From assembly GCA_963402885.1 (NCBI GenBank), contig OY727095.1, positions 4,655,001-4,719,000 of the forward strand: a stretch of 64,000 bases of DNA, in the 5' to 3' direction. Both the position numbers and the translations under genes were made by a program. This document shows positions 1 through 30,179 of this stretch, in pieces; the stretch's first letter is position 1; every line of letters begins with the position of its first letter. Below the pieces are notes generated by a model. It ran no database searches, was not told the origin of the DNA, and was given only the letters and a program-made list of their open reading frames with translations. The DNA comes from Antedon bifida (taxonomy: Eukaryota > Echinodermata > Crinoidea > Comatulida > Antedonidae).

Positions 1-204
1 TATGGGAAATGAACAAAAGAGGGTACGTGTTTATTTTTAGCCTTGCTGTGAAAACCAGTGCTATTTATAGATAGAGAACGAATTAAACATGGTGGTTCTG
101 GGTGATGTTGATGATCAGTGTCTCGTCAGGTTTAGGTTATTTTCTACAAACAGACAATGAATTGCCTTGTGCACGTTTGTGTTTCGATCAAAAAACAATT
201 AATG

Positions 205-372
205 CTTGGTTTTTACTAGAGACGTAACACAACGACGTAACGCAATGACGTAACGCAACGTAAAGGATTTGACCAATCACAAGCGATGGATTTATTCGAA
301 AGTCCTTGTCATTGGTCAACTCGTTTGCGTTGCGTCTACGTCCTTGCGTTGCATCTCCCAGTGGGAACAAAG
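205..372. mobile_element. Foldback MITE rich in ACGCAACG words (copy A)
   Basis: The left half carries repeated GACGTAACGCAA words. The right half carries their complement (TGCGTCTACGTCCTTGCG) and ends in a GTGGGAAC block. The centre contains ACCAATCACAAGCGATGG and its near-complement TTGTCATTGGT. The same design recurs at 27480-27668, where both ends are clear. There is no coding capacity; frames on both strands here are shadows of the foldback. Confidence 0.7.
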
Positions 373-509
373 CATTATTCATCAAATAAATTTGACGCTA
401 TGCTATTATTGTTTTGTAAGCATAAAAAAAATATTTTATTCAATTGATTAAATGTAATTGTATACAATGTTTCTTACAATATTATCACATTTCTAGTATC
501 CACCTACTA

Positions 510-602
510 TCGCCTTTAAAATCTGCCTTGAAAACTCATCTTTTTCTTTCAAATTGAGCTCTCTCATACACCGCGCCTTTATTATTATTATTATTATTAT
601 TA
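510..602 (+). repeat. LINE 3'-end relic with ATT tail
   Basis: A short reading frame ending at 557 encodes KSALKTHLFLSN followed by a stop. This resembles the extreme C-terminus found in many CR1/L2-type non-LTR retrotransposon polyproteins. About 20 bp later comes an (ATT)n run, the usual 3' tail of such elements. Only the tail end is left. The family assignment rests on this short peptide and the tail. Confidence 0.5.
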
Positions 603-879
603 GTACTTCTAAAGTTTGATTTTCGTAATTCTATAATGTAGTTACGGTTTGCATGTATACTTGCATATTATATCATTAATGTTTTAAAGATCATTCTTAT
701 TACATCATATTTTGTTTGGTTTTGGTTTTTTTTATAATAATTTTAATTATTCTGGACCAGCTGATGGACTGATCTTTGTCAATTCAAACAAAAATAATAT
801 ATGCCTGATCATTGAGAAAAAACATAAAGCCTAATGGTCGTAATCATCGATGATAATTATCATGGTTACTAATTCTTCC

Positions 880-3800
880 CTAGTTATCGATGTCTACGAC
901 GTCACATGGTATTTCAAGTTCATCTGCAACTGATTTTAATGAGTCAATCATTGTATCTTCAGCCGTTGGTGGTTTCATATTTTTTAAATTTTCTGCAATC
1001 TTTTCGATTTCATCAGCAGCTTTGTCAAGATTACCCTTATGTATATCAATTGATGTTGTGATGAGTGTGTGCATGTCGAATATAATGGCCACTCCAGCAA
1101 GGGCAATTCCAGCTATTTTAAGCGACATGCCAGCTACCCGAAATGTAGCTCCACCAATTTCATCAAGAGTTCTTCCAACTAAACAAATTGAAAACGTTAT
1201 ATTGAAAATGTCATATTTATCTAAGGTAAGGTATTTAGTATCGTCCTCAAGCTTAACTGGAAACTGAGGAAGTTCGGATTAGGCCCTCAAACGGACCCAT
1301 GGCACCAAGATCAACACACCAGGAGAAACGTACACTGTGCCTATGCGGGATCAACAGCTTTACGTCACATCCGAAGGACGAGGGTACAGTATGTATGCAA
1401 TAAAGATAAACATTTCTCGCATGTCTTTATGTGGATCTTACCTGTTGATGCCGTAAATCGCAGAACTCCAGTGACGGCCTTACCAGCATCAGATATTTCG
1501 ATTTTAGAACCAGATCTAAAGACTAGAGTAAAGTTAATATTCAAAATGTATGTATTTCTCAGAATCGTCTTGTTCCTGCTAAAGTGAAGACCATCTCATA
1601 TGATCACCGTGCATTATCTTATGCAGCTCCTATGCTTTGGAATTCTTTTCCAAACTGCATCAAAGATGGACAGTATGTGGCTCTTTTTAAGAGGCTTCTT
1701 AAGACATACTTGTTTATAAAAGCATATTAATCCCCTTTTTTCTCCTTTTCCATGCCACCTAGATTGTTTTAGATCTAGTTTAAGTAGGGCAGGAGGCGCC
1801 TGAATCCGGGATGACCGAGACAAAACTGGTGCAATTAGACCAATCCCTGGTTAGCGACGAGGGCGTATCCCCTTACTTCGGTTTGGGTTTTTTTTTTGCA
1901 TGGTTGGAATACCTTTTATCGTATTAGTTTATGTACAGCGCTTAGAGGTTTCACAACATTAGGCGCTATATTAATCCAGGATAATAATATTATTATTATT
2001 TATGTTAGGCCTAATTCTATCGACTAGCAAAAAGGAAAAGCAGATTACTTGGCTTCTCTTATTAACATGACATTGTCATTTTCGCTTGATAATTAACGAT
2101 AAAATTTTGTATTACCTTTAACAATGTCGTTTTTAATGGTACCAATAAATTGCGTGCTGATCTTGTTTCCGATAACTGAAACGTTTTTATATTGAAAAGT
2201 AATTATGATTAATACATAATATTTTATCATTTTTGAAGGATCATTTTTGTAAAATAAGGTCCATTGATAGCAGCAGTACGGGGATGAGAACATCTTCTGT
2301 CATACGGCCCTTGTAATTAATTGTTAAAGTAGGGTGTGATAGTAAAGACCAAGAAAACGGTGTTATTCATAGAGTGAGTCTAAGTTATTAATGATAATAA
2401 TTAGAAGAATACAATTCATTAATCTCGATAACCATTCACGATATTATAATTACTTACTTATAATAATTCTGATGGAATCTTCAACTTTTTCAAAAACGAT
2501 ACGAACTTTATCAATCATTTGTGCAAACTTCATGTGAACTCTCAGATCATCCTGGTATTTCTTACGAACTTCTTGCAGATTAGCAAACGTGACGTTACAC
2601 TCGTTTATCAATTTATCAGCTTCTTTGGCTCCTCGGCTTGAAAATAATTCAGCTGCAATTGAGGAACCAATTACCGTAACTCCACCTGCACCCGCAATGG
2701 TACCTCCAGCTATCATTATTGGTGATGCAACTCCAAAAGTTGCGATTGATAAGCCCAATCCAACAATACCCAAAATTGTACCACCCACCGACACTACAGC
2801 ACCAGCTACTTTTGTCTTATTCGATCGCTTTCTGTGATTTCTGACTTCTATGGCAACCACCTGTAGTTGTTGTACCAATCTGTCGCGAGCCATCTTCCAT
2901 TTTGTTGATGCCTCTTCAAGTGCGCGTTGTCGGTCGCCATCCTCGTTCTCTTGTAAGCTTTCTAGGTACGACGCTATAGGCTTGTTGATTTCTGAATCTG
3001 TATCCCTGAATAAAACTGTAATTACCGGGATAGCAGGAATAACAAGCTTCATATTTCCAAACATCATTCTGAATAATAATATGAAAAGAATATTACATCC
3101 GAGATCAACCGCTTCACAATAGCTCCTAGAATGTTTGTAAACTTATATCAATTGATGAAGAGGGGATCAGTACATCATATATGATGTACTTGTAACATGC
3201 TATCATTTTTGTACGAATGAATTTAACTTTTAAGCGTGGTGACGCAAAGTGCTGTATTGCGTAATCACAAGTGGGAACCGAAAGCAGTACTGCCAACATC
3301 GCAGGTTTGATTTCACGCAGGCGGGGGAAAACACAATTGGAAGGGCATGTTCTTACGTTGCGTTACGATGCGTCGCTAGTGGGAACCAAGCTTTCGGTTG
3401 TTGCGCTGTACGTTGTGTCGACCGCATAAAATTAATTGTGTAATTTGTGTAGTTTATATCAGCACTAGGAAGTTCAGAATCATTTGATTTAATAAACCCT
3501 CTGTTTTGCATGGACCCTACTCTTTATCGATTTTATTTGAGTGCCTGGTGACTTTAGTTAGATACGTCTGGACTTTCTCAGAAAGTCATACTTATTTGGC
3601 AACATTATGGGAGGTGCATATACATATATTATCAGTTAATTAATTTAAAACTTAAATTAAAATTAAAAACAGCCTGGGAAATTTCTAGGATTTTTATCAG
3701 ATAATCTATATTTTTTGACAACTCTTGACCACAGTGCTGATTTTGCCATCTTCCCCAAAACTGTTAATCCACACACTGGTTAAATAATGTTAGTAAAATG

Positions 3801-4871
3801 ATTTATTATGATAACATTATTATATAAACTATTATCCATCTGTATAATGTTAACAAATAAATATAGTATAAATAAACTAATGTCGTTTGCTAAATAGTAT
3901 ATTATAGACAAGTACAGTCATTTTAGAAAACGAAGATCATGTCACTAACTGTAGAAAGACAAAATATCAAACACGAGATAGGCCTATACAAACTAACCTA
4001 TACATTCGCGCTTCCGATCATTTTCCCTCGATTGATAGGCCTAGGCATATGTATTTACTTGTTCATGTTGGCTATATAACTTCCTAAATAACGATCTGCC
4101 GCCGGGAGTGGCTGCAACATTTACTTGTTAAAGTACAACCATAGATTATATATCAGTCAATCAAAGTAACATTTATTTCTCTTCTCTTTCATAGAATATA
4201 AAAATAAAAAAACAGTTATAAATATGATTAAAATAAGAGGGCCAACAATACAAAAAAGCGAAGCTTGTATAAGGCAGCCCATAAAAACTGAAAAAGAAAA
4301 CAGGACAACACGGGAACCGGAAACAGGACAAAATCAATAATTAAGACTTTTAGTTTCAGGGTACCAAAAAATGCTAAATATATAAACTACAATAAGTGAA
4401 AGGATAATTACACATAACTGGATAAGAGGTGTCGTTTCAATTTAAAAGAAAAACACTTCTTTGACATATAACCATCATAGACATATGATCAACCTCAAAC
4501 ATGAAATAGCCAATATCATGTGAATGGCTAAAAAAATAGTTTAACATTTTGTTTAATAATACGTCGGTACAAAAAAACACTGAATAATGCATATTCAAAT
4601 AAATAAGAGCAACATTTTGAATAGTATACATATAACATTTATCTTTTCAAAAATAATTCGTGAGAAATCGAACTTACTTCCAACAAGAACAACCGCATGT
4701 GTGCTCTTGGAATATTTCGACGGCAACCGATCCATCTGATTTGATTTTGTCGGCAATGATTGTCCATTTTTTAGTATTTTCTTCATCCCCATGTGATTCA
4801 ATTGATTCCTGAATATGCTGTATAGTAGATCCATTGACATTTGTCAGAATAATCTGCTGGAGTCCCTTCAT
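880..4871 (-). CDS. Apolipoprotein L-like protein (three exons)
   Basis: Coding exons on the minus strand are 4871-4678, 3068-2458 and 1178-880 (1104 nt, 367 aa). Both introns have GT-AG borders and the phases match (2 to 1, then 1 to 2), giving one continuous frame. Exon 2 has a charged helix around residues 95-150, then a glycine-rich hydrophobic stretch at about 150-207 containing VAGAVVSVGGTILGIVGLG and a second apolar block. Exon 3 continues with IGRTLDEIGG, a membrane-like helix (IAGIALAGVAIIF), and DMHTLITTSIDIHKGN, close to the HKG-containing end of vertebrate APOL domains. In vertebrates these proteins bind membranes and lipid, and some form pores; the role here is unknown. The first 64 residues (HTCGCSC near the end) match nothing I recognise, and the start codon is chosen only because the frame fits. 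The gene is divergent from EEIG1, 1.8 kb away. Confidence 0.75.
1270..1400 (-). repeat. LINE/SINE-type 3' region fragment
   Basis: On the minus strand this reads CTCGTCCTTCGGATGTGACG followed by TAAAGCTGTTGATCCC. This is a block seen in the 3' regions of many invertebrate non-LTR elements (typically CGTCCTTCGGATGGGACGTT). There is no coding capacity. It lies just upstream of APOL-like exon 3. The identification is from memory of the motif only. Confidence 0.45.
1569..2001 (+). mobile_element. LINE C-terminal relic plus 3' tail
   Basis: A frame at 1569-1730 encodes a recognisable LINE polyprotein C-terminus: AAPMLWNSFPNCIKDG, then FKRLLKTYLF and a stop at 1728-1730. The rest is a 3' UTR-like stretch with GCGCTATATTAATCC at about 1962, ending in an (ATT)n microsatellite at about 1983-2001. 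The reverse transcriptase part is missing, so the element is dead. It lies in the APOL-like gene's second intron, in the opposite sense. Confidence 0.75.
3232..3432. mobile_element. Degenerate copy of the ACGCAACG foldback MITE (copy B)
   Basis: It begins TTAAGCGTGGTGACGCAA and ends with TACGTTGCGTTACGATGCG, then CTAGTGGGAACCAAGC and TTTCGGTTG. The terminal GTGGGAACCAAGCTT block is shared with 205-372 and 27480-27668. The internal part is rearranged. It lies in the first intron of the APOL-like gene. Confidence 0.6.
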
Positions 4872-6188
4872 CCTTGATCCGTGTTGAAGAAATCAATGAG
4901 AAGAGAAACTGTTTTACATGACTATTTTCTAAACTTTCCGGGGGAAAACCAGATCATAGGATCTTACGTCGAATTAGTTTTAACTGTTGCGTTCTGAGAC
5001 ATGGGTCAAAGATCATCAAAACAATTAACAATCCTGAAAAGAATTATATTATTATTTTTGGAAATAAAATAAATGTTGTAAACTTGAATTGAATATGTAC
5101 CATGTTCTCTGACGGGCACTGGGTACTATAAACATATATATGAGGAACCGAAAGAAATAAAAGTATAATATAAGAATATTTTTACTATATTCAAATGCCA
5201 TTTACGCCCTAAAAAGTGCAGTACAAATAGATTAAGAAATTAATTTACTCACACTTGTTTTTTTATGCTATAACTTTGACGATTCCTTGTGCAATACCTC
5301 ATGCTTTGTCCTCCAAAAACATGAACAATGAAGATTCATAAAAAAGACTTTGAATATCCCATTTTCGCAGTCAATCACTTCTGTTGAAATAAAAACTGAA
5401 AAGACAACGTCATAATGGTAAATTCAATCAAAACCCCATATTGACTTCTAGTCAATTTAAGTATATTTTGCTTTAAATTACGGTTTGTATTTTTCGATCC
5501 AATTTGTTGTCAAAGTGAATAACTATTATGTGACATTAAAATTGTTATTGACATATTCAACAAAACTTTTAAACAAATTAGTTTTTCTTTATTTTTTTAT
5601 AATATAATCTTTAATTTTTATTTCACTTGTTTTATCATTACATCAGGAATGTATCGTAAGCTATAGGCCTACTGTGCTATTTCCAGAAGTGACAACAATA
5701 AATATATTTTGTATCGTATGTATATTATGTATTAATAATTCCTTAATTCCTTTAGCTGTTTTCCGTCTGACCCCACCTTCAAAGTGATCCTTGACGGGGA
5801 AAAACGCAGCTAACTTGGATCGGTGGTACAAGTTCTTCTCCGACGCTATCAGAGTATTATTTCAGAGCCATTGAAACTCTGTACTGTACTTATTTTAAGT
5901 CCCAAAAGTCCCCCAAAAAATAGTATGTTAAAATATACTACCCCCTCTTTGGGACTTTTCCAAAAAGTAAGAAAGGCAAACACCGCAAAAACTATATTTA
6001 CTTGATTTTAACGGTGATATTTATTATATCTATTTATTTAGGACTTTGTTTTTAACTTTTGCTTTTAATGTATTTTTATTTAATGACAGTGTTTAACGTT
6101 TCACTGTTTTACACAAGTGAGAAACAATAAAATAAATTTAAAAAATAAATAAAATAATCAAACTGGCGGCCCATCACACACGTGCAAA
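4872..6188. other. Intergenic gap, APOL-like to EEIG1
   Basis: AT-rich sequence between two divergent genes. An unexplained block at about 5755-5900 is richer in GC (GACCCCACCTTCAAAGTG onward) and may be an old repeat, but I cannot name it. No coding exon with usable splice sites was seen. Untranslated first exons of either gene could lie here. Confidence 0.5.
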
Positions 6189-6245
6189 TGCGCATGCGTC
6201 ACGACACACTACGTTGTGGTTGCTGAAGTTCGCGACGGTTTTTAT
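6180..6245 (+). promoter_or_regulatory. Likely EEIG1 promoter (NRF1-like and CRE-like sites)
   Basis: TGCGCATGCG at 6189-6198 matches the palindromic NRF1 motif. It overlaps a CRE-like GCGTCACG. It lies about 470 bp before the EEIG1 start codon in a local GC-rich patch (CGCGACGG nearby). The same NRF1-like palindrome occurs upstream of TRAF (30198-30207) and OCIAD1 (44709-44718). The transcription start is not established. Confidence 0.45.
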
Positions 6246-6636
6246 AACACACACAAAACAATAAAAACGTCACCGATTTTCTTTAAATTTATTGTTGAAG
6301 TTCACAGAATATTAACAATATATGACAGTATGTAACTCTAAGGTATTTTATAGATGTACAACCGTTTAATAAGTGTATTTGAATGCGAAGGATTATATGG
6401 TTTATATGCACGTAAGGTTATATCACCCAGCCCAGCAGATGCCAGCCTAGGCCGGTCTACTACGTGGTCAGCTGGCTCACAGCAGGATTTTCGCAGGGCA
6501 GTGTTTGTTCATCCCAGTATTATTGAGTGGAAATATTGAGTTTACAGGTGCCTAGCACGGATTTTATTAACCAAAGATAGATTGTACTTACGACTGATTG
6601 AAAGATTTAAAATATTCATGAAATCTTTTATAATAA

Positions 6637-23712
<17,076 letters not shown>

Positions 23713-25324
23713 AATTTTCAGGCAATCGGTGTAACACAGTCTAAAGATAAATTTCACAGCCTTTTCAGTATTTATAGTATTTGGCTGTGATAACTATTTG
23801 CGAACAAGGTGGTGATACTTGAGAAATGAAGATGGCTACTGCCACGCAGACTTTAAGCATGCATGTGTATGTACAAGCTTCGTGATTATTTTCGGACTTG
23901 ACATATCTATAACACTCTGAATGTCTATTTTTTGAACAACCTATCAAGTTTTTTCCACAAAACATTGTTCATAATCGTATGTTTTGTTTCCTAGCACGCC
24001 TTTATAGTTCCATGTGCTTCAAATCAATGCAATACCAATTAGAATCAAGATATATTAACCGAAAGGTGTCCTAATGAACGAAAGTAAGAAAAAAGACACA
24101 CAGTATCTTTGATTCGGGATCAATACTTTGATTTTAATTATGTCATCAACATTTTGAATCGAACATAATTTTTCTCTTTCACAATAACACTTTCACAATA
24201 TCAATTACTGTTGTAGATTCACTTTTAACAGTTTTTAGTTTACGAAAATAAATTTACACATCAGTTTCAACCAGGACATTCTGTGATGAAACATAAATAA
24301 TAAAAAAAAATATAATATAAGTTCTATATCACCTTGGTATTGGTTAATAATATTGAATATTTTAATCTTAATCATGTACACCTGTGGTATAATTAATGAT
24401 TTACATCATCTGTATGTGCATATAGTAATGGTGAATATTAATTGAAAAAAACTAGTTATATACAGTACCTCGATCAACCATTTGTTGAACTGCTTGAGTA
24501 AAATTTTAGTGATTGTACAAGTATCTACAAATACAGCATTAGTCCATAGGCCATATCATAGGCAAGTTTAATGACTTTATCTTGCGTTACGATCAATTCC
24601 TTTATTTGAATCAATAGTTCAAATGTTTACATAAGTTAATAACAATGCAAATATCCTGTATGAACTACATGCAAGTCATGTGTTGGGGATAAAAGCACCC
24701 TTTATTGTTGGTGTGTGCTATGGTTTATAATTTTCTTAAACACACATCGTTTTTCGAGTTTTTCAAATTTTGCTTTTATTTTGCATTAACTTCCATTTTA
24801 CAAAGCTACAAAAGCTATTGCAGCGCACACCTGTAAACAAAAATGAAAGAGATAAATATTTTTTAACAATACAAAAATAAGTTCAACATTTATAATTTCT
24901 AATTAAACAAAAAGAAGGGTTTGAGATATTAAACACAAATGTCAAAGGTTATCTTTCAGGTGGGCTTACTATATTTAATCTGTTACAGTGTATGTTTCCA
25001 TGACACTTTCTAATGGTTTATAAAAGAATTCCCTTTCTCCATAGATTTAAATGTAATTCTCACTAAATAAATGGTAAGGGATTTTCATATAATTATTTTA
25101 TTACCATAAAGTTATGTGTGTGCTTACTAAAAGGTAAAGAAAACCAAAGTTGTTCAACCAACAATACATTCTTTAAAAGTCCCAAAGATGCTAACTTATG
25201 AGAACAGAACACATGAACTATTGCTGGAAAAAATGTTTATCTTTCTACCTTAGGCCATAAAACAAATCAGATTAAAATACTCCTGGATAGAAATGATAGG
25301 TTGTTCTATACTCTTAGAATGTGT

Positions 25325-25510
25325 CAATTATTCTACAGCAGTTACTGCAGTAACTACTACTGCAATAACATAGTTTGTTTCAATGTAGTTTTTAAAGCAG
25401 TCACTGTAATAAACAGAGTGTATGATATCTTTAAAAAAGCAAATATTTTGATAAACATGTTAATGCTGAACAAAGTATAGTTACTGCAGTAAATTGCAGT
25501 AGAATAATAA
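25325..25510. mobile_element. MITE with TACTGCAGTAAC ends (copy 1)
   Basis: Both ends carry GTTACTGCAGTAA palindromes next to ATTCTAC or GTAGAAT. The middle holds GCAGTCACT..AATAAACAG, shared with 33132-33295. Isolated TACTGCAGTAA words also occur near 15850. An (AAT)n run follows the right end. Confidence 0.65.
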
Positions 25511-26374
25511 TAATAATAATTTACACAGTTTCTTAAGTACAATGAAATTTGTTGCATCTAATTAACTACCTGTTTTTAGTATCTATACACAAAATCTTAA
25601 TAAATATAGTATTATTTTAGTATTACTATTTCTAAGTATCTACTAACGTACACATAAAATGTAGATTATACAGTTTTTGTCTACATGGTATACACTACTA
25701 TTATAATTAACCAGTTTTGTGATAATTATTGTTATATTTAATCATTTATGTGAACATTACGATTAATATACTATGTGTTTATTGTTGGGTAAAATGTGCA
25801 ATCTGTAAAGCCATATAATATCTCAATGGTTATAAACATTATAGATATCAAAAATTACTAATTTGTACAAAATAGGTAAATGGTATCTAACTACCAACAT
25901 TTTATTGGCTTATAATAATTTGAATAATTTATTAAAATATAGGCAGTCAATTCTCCAAAAATTGCACCCAGGTTCATTTTGGAGCGACTGTAATTAAGAA
26001 ATGTTTGTTGTGATGCATTTCAAGTGCTTGGTGAATCGTTCAATCGTGACAAATGTTTGTTGTGATGCATTTTACAATGACGTAGAAAAGATATAGATTT
26101 TATTAAATTCATATTGTATATAATTCTACATTTTTAGTATATGCCTAATTATATCTCAATGTATCATGGATATAGTGAATATTATTGTACAGATGATGTG
26201 CAAAAATCTGATCCAAATGAAGATATTGAAACTGTGTTTTTGGAGAAAGTTAGGCCAAATAAATAATATTTTCTTTGCCCTCCCCAGCTGAAAATATAAG
26301 GATGGTTTGGTTTAATTTTACATAACTTGTGTGTTTACTGTTAACAAGCAAGTGATGCAATTTATTTTTTATAC

Positions 26375-26945
26375 AAAAGTCTACACTAGTTAGAAACCTT
26401 TAGAGAAAACTCTGAGTTTTGCAAGAATTTTTTCAAAGTTTCCAAAGTGCAGATCAAACTTTGGTAAACTGCAGAAAACTAGTTAGCAAAAGTTTGGACA
26501 TTCACCTACTTCACAAACTAGTTTTTGAGGTTTGTGAATTCAGCAAATCTAGTTGTTTTCAATGTGTTTTTGCAAGTAGACAAAATTACTTCAGTAACAA
26601 CAGAGACAGTAGTTTTAAAGAACTTTGAAAACAAGTTTGGTAAAACTAACACTGGCAAAATTTTGTCTGCAAACTCGAGCAAATTCTGTGTTTGTCAAGA
26701 AAAGTTTCCAATTTTTGCTAGTGTAGACGAGTTGAAAAACTTTGGCCAAGTACACTAGTTTGGTAAAAACTAACACTGGCAAACTTTTGTTTGCAAACTC
26801 GAGCAAATTCTGTGTTTGTCAAGAAAAGTTTCCAATTTTTGCTAGTGTAGGCTAGTTGAAAAACTTTGACAAAGTGCAGAAACTAGTTTGCAGAAGTCTA
26901 CACTAGCAAACTTCAGTTTGCAAACTCGAGCAATCTCAGAATTTA
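26375..26945. mobile_element. Foldback element with internal ~120-bp tandem duplication
   Basis: AAGTCTACACTAG occurs near both ends (26379 and 26896). Inside, a block starting ACTAACACTGGCAAA and containing GCAAACTCGAGCAAATTCTG is tandemly repeated (from about 26645 and again from about 26768), with a third partial unit at 26900-26930. The terminal words resemble the TCTACACTATCAAACT MITE family, but the body is different. Short open frames here are repeat shadows. Confidence 0.6.
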
Positions 26946-27479
26946 GGAAAGTTAGAGTAGACTAAGCGTTAACTAAGCAATTTAAAAACCTCTTTTTCAA
27001 AATTTGTTAAAACCACATCTGAGCATAAATTTTAAGTTTAGGGCTTTAGTGGAGGGGAAACCGAAATCAAAAGAGGAAGTGTGTAAAAACTGTAAATAAC
27101 TAACTTTATTTGCAGAATGATAATTTTCAAAGGTTTCATCAACTTTTTGTAGTAAACAGATCTTTATGAAAGTTAGTTAGTATTAAATGCTAATTAACAT
27201 TGAAATAAATAAATTGAATGCTAAATATATTTGAAGAAAGTTGTTAGTATTCCAGATGCTAGATTATTTTCTATACGAGAGTTCTTCCATTGGTTCAGAT
27301 GCACTTCGGATGTTATATCCTGTAAACATAATTGAGCATATTCATTCAATTTTTGCACGAATTAGAGTTGAGTTTTGAGATAAGTTTGACACCTCCATGG
27401 TGTATTTGGTTTTTTTCCAATTTTTGTGTTGAGACATTAAAAGAGTTAGGTTCATTGTCTGAAATGCGTTTGGAAAATT

Positions 27480-27668
27480 TCACTAAAGCGTGGTTCCCAC
27501 TAGCGACGCAACGCAAGGACGTAACGCAACGCAAGTGAATTGACCAATCACAAGCGATGGCTTATTCGCTTGTGATTGCTAACTGTCTATAACTTCGCTT
27601 GTCATTGGTCAACACGCTTGCGTTGCGTTTACGTCCTTGCGTTACGTTCTAGTGGGAACCAAGCTTTA
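27480..27668. mobile_element. Intact foldback MITE with CACTAAAGC ends (copy C)
   Basis: Left end CACTAAAGCGTGGTTCCCAC, right end its near-exact complement (GTGGGAACCAAGCTTTAGTG). Next in are ACGCAACGCAAGGACGTAAC-type blocks on both arms, and the centre holds ACCAATCACAAGCGATGG with its inverted partner. This is the best-kept of three copies (others 205-372 and 3232-3432) and would fold into one long hairpin. Confidence 0.85.
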
Positions 27669-30179
27669 GTGCATTTGAACCGATGAAGAATTCTTGTTAG
27701 AAAATAAAATGGCATTCATTATCTAGATATTTGGCATTTGAATATGAATGTTCTTTGTTAAGTAGAGATTGGCATGGTTATCATTTATATTTATTTTAAA
27801 TAACAGATAATAACATACAATAAGCAGAATCTCTAAAGGTTGCTTCTTATTGGGGTTAAGTGCTATAGAGTAAAATTGAATGTGGTATTTAAAGTTTTGA
27901 TTGTTATGAGAGAAAGCCTCCACTATTATTAATATATATTATTTATTAAATGTATAGTTTGTGACTGTTATCTTGCTGGCCAGGAACAAAAATTGTTAAG
28001 AAAATGCTGTAGAAAAATTGCTTTTACTGGCAGTTGTTTTAACAAAAGTGCCCCGACAATGTAGAACCATGTTTTAAATATATTCTATATTGAGGATACT
28101 CTTTTGTATAGATTGATTTGTTAATGTTACAGAAAATTCATTTAATTATGAAAATGAAAGGAAAAAACTATATAGAACCTGATTTTTTTGCTGAGAAAGA
28201 GATACATGTATTGTTGAATATGTGGAATTTTTTATTTTTAAATATATTTTATGGTTTAGTTATTGGAGATTTTATTTTGCTTAAAATATGAATTTGTATG
28301 TTTTTCATGTGCCATTCACATTTCTGGACCAAGAATATTTTCTAAAAGGAATTATTGATGATTTATAGATATAACATTTTTAGTCATAGATCTTGAGTGG
28401 TATTTTCTGTTGGTTCTTTTCTGCTAGACGTCTTCCGTTTCAGTTTTTATAATTTTTTATAGCTTATAAAAAAATAGCTAGTTTTCTAGTGGTAATAGAT
28501 ATTTTTGTTTATGTTATTTTATCAACAGAAACCGTATTCAAATACATTATGATGACATTTGAAATGTTTGATTTTGAAATAATATGAACAAATGAAAAAA
28601 TGAATATAATTTTGTTGAAGAATATGATAAAAATCAATGTTGACGGAAATTAATTTAGCTTTAATTAGTTTTGCTTTCAATGATATACAACATATATAGT
28701 TTTATTTTTATTTTCATATCTTTTATATTTAGTTTCTACTTCTCATAAACTTTCTTTTTTAAATTTTAGTTTGTCCAGTTGGACATTTTCATTAAATAAT
28801 TTCTAATTTAATTTTCTTTATACTAGTAGTTGTATATGTGTAGGTCAATGAATGAAAAGAATATTCAAATATTAAAGATGAAAACATGGCCTACTTGTCT
28901 TATATAATTTAAAATGTTAGCTTTTAAAGTTCTGTTGTATTAATATAATAAAAAATGTAATATTTATTTGTCATACATCTAAGCAATATAGTGGTGAAAT
29001 AGTGAATTTCACAATTTCAGAAGAAAAATTAGTCAAATAAACAAATTACGGTAGGAAACCTATCAAGGGGACATCTTTGGAACAAAACAAAGTTTCCTCT
29101 TAATAGATCAGCTGAAAGGAGTGTTCTACTGTATGTTTTGTTACTAAATTAGGTACCAGAAGAAATCATAATCTATTTCAAATTCATCGGTTATAGTTCA
29201 CTCTATTTTACAGTAGTTGATTCCTCCAACTTACAATATTGTTAATATATATAATGTATTATTTCTGTTTTAACCTTTTTGTGGGAGTTTCACATTATTT
29301 TGCCCTTTAAAGGTTATTCTGAAAAAAAAAGGTTTTTACATTTTCTTTTTAGTTTTCCACATCAATTTGTATACCCGTTGAAAAGACATACTGAGTGTAA
29401 GACATACTGAGTGTTACCCTACTGTACTAAATACATAATAAATACTAGTATCAAGATTATTGGTTTATTGTACTATAATATACTAATGATTGTATGCATA
29501 CTGTCAATTATTTATAGTGAAGTTTGTTTATTGTTTAGCTAGTTCAGTTCTTCCAATCCCATCGTTTCAATCAGTTTGTAGTGTGCGTGAATGGTGCCCT
29601 TTTATAGTTTTAAGAGATACTATATACTGTATGCTGATTATGATATGGCCAAAAGTTGTGGACAATCTAGCTTGTTTATTTATATACAGTATTATACAGT
29701 AGTACAAAAATCAAACAATATTGTATTAGTATTTTACCATAAATATGTTGTTTATGTGAATTAAAAGTAATGAAAATTAATATTTAAGATTATTGGTATG
29801 GAATTATGAAATTTCAATCCTCAAATTAGTTGATTGAAAGATGTGAAATATCTTTTACTACAACAAGCTGTAAATTATTTTCTAACATTTAGTCAAGTCA
29901 TTCACTTTATAACTTAATAAATTGAATAAATATATGTGATAATTAGAGACGTCAGCTTTGAGTTGGTTTTTATTGTGTATCACTGGTCACTTTTTTCCTG
30001 GCTATTCAAATTAATGTCCAACTAAAAATATCTTAATGAACAAATGACAGTGTGCATGTAGTTCAATTCTTGCAATGTTATACTATAGATATCCAGTTAA
30101 GGCCCATAAAGAAAATTATTAGATTAGAAAGAATAAATATAAACATGTAAATTACAAAGTCCAGTTCATTTTGGCATCC

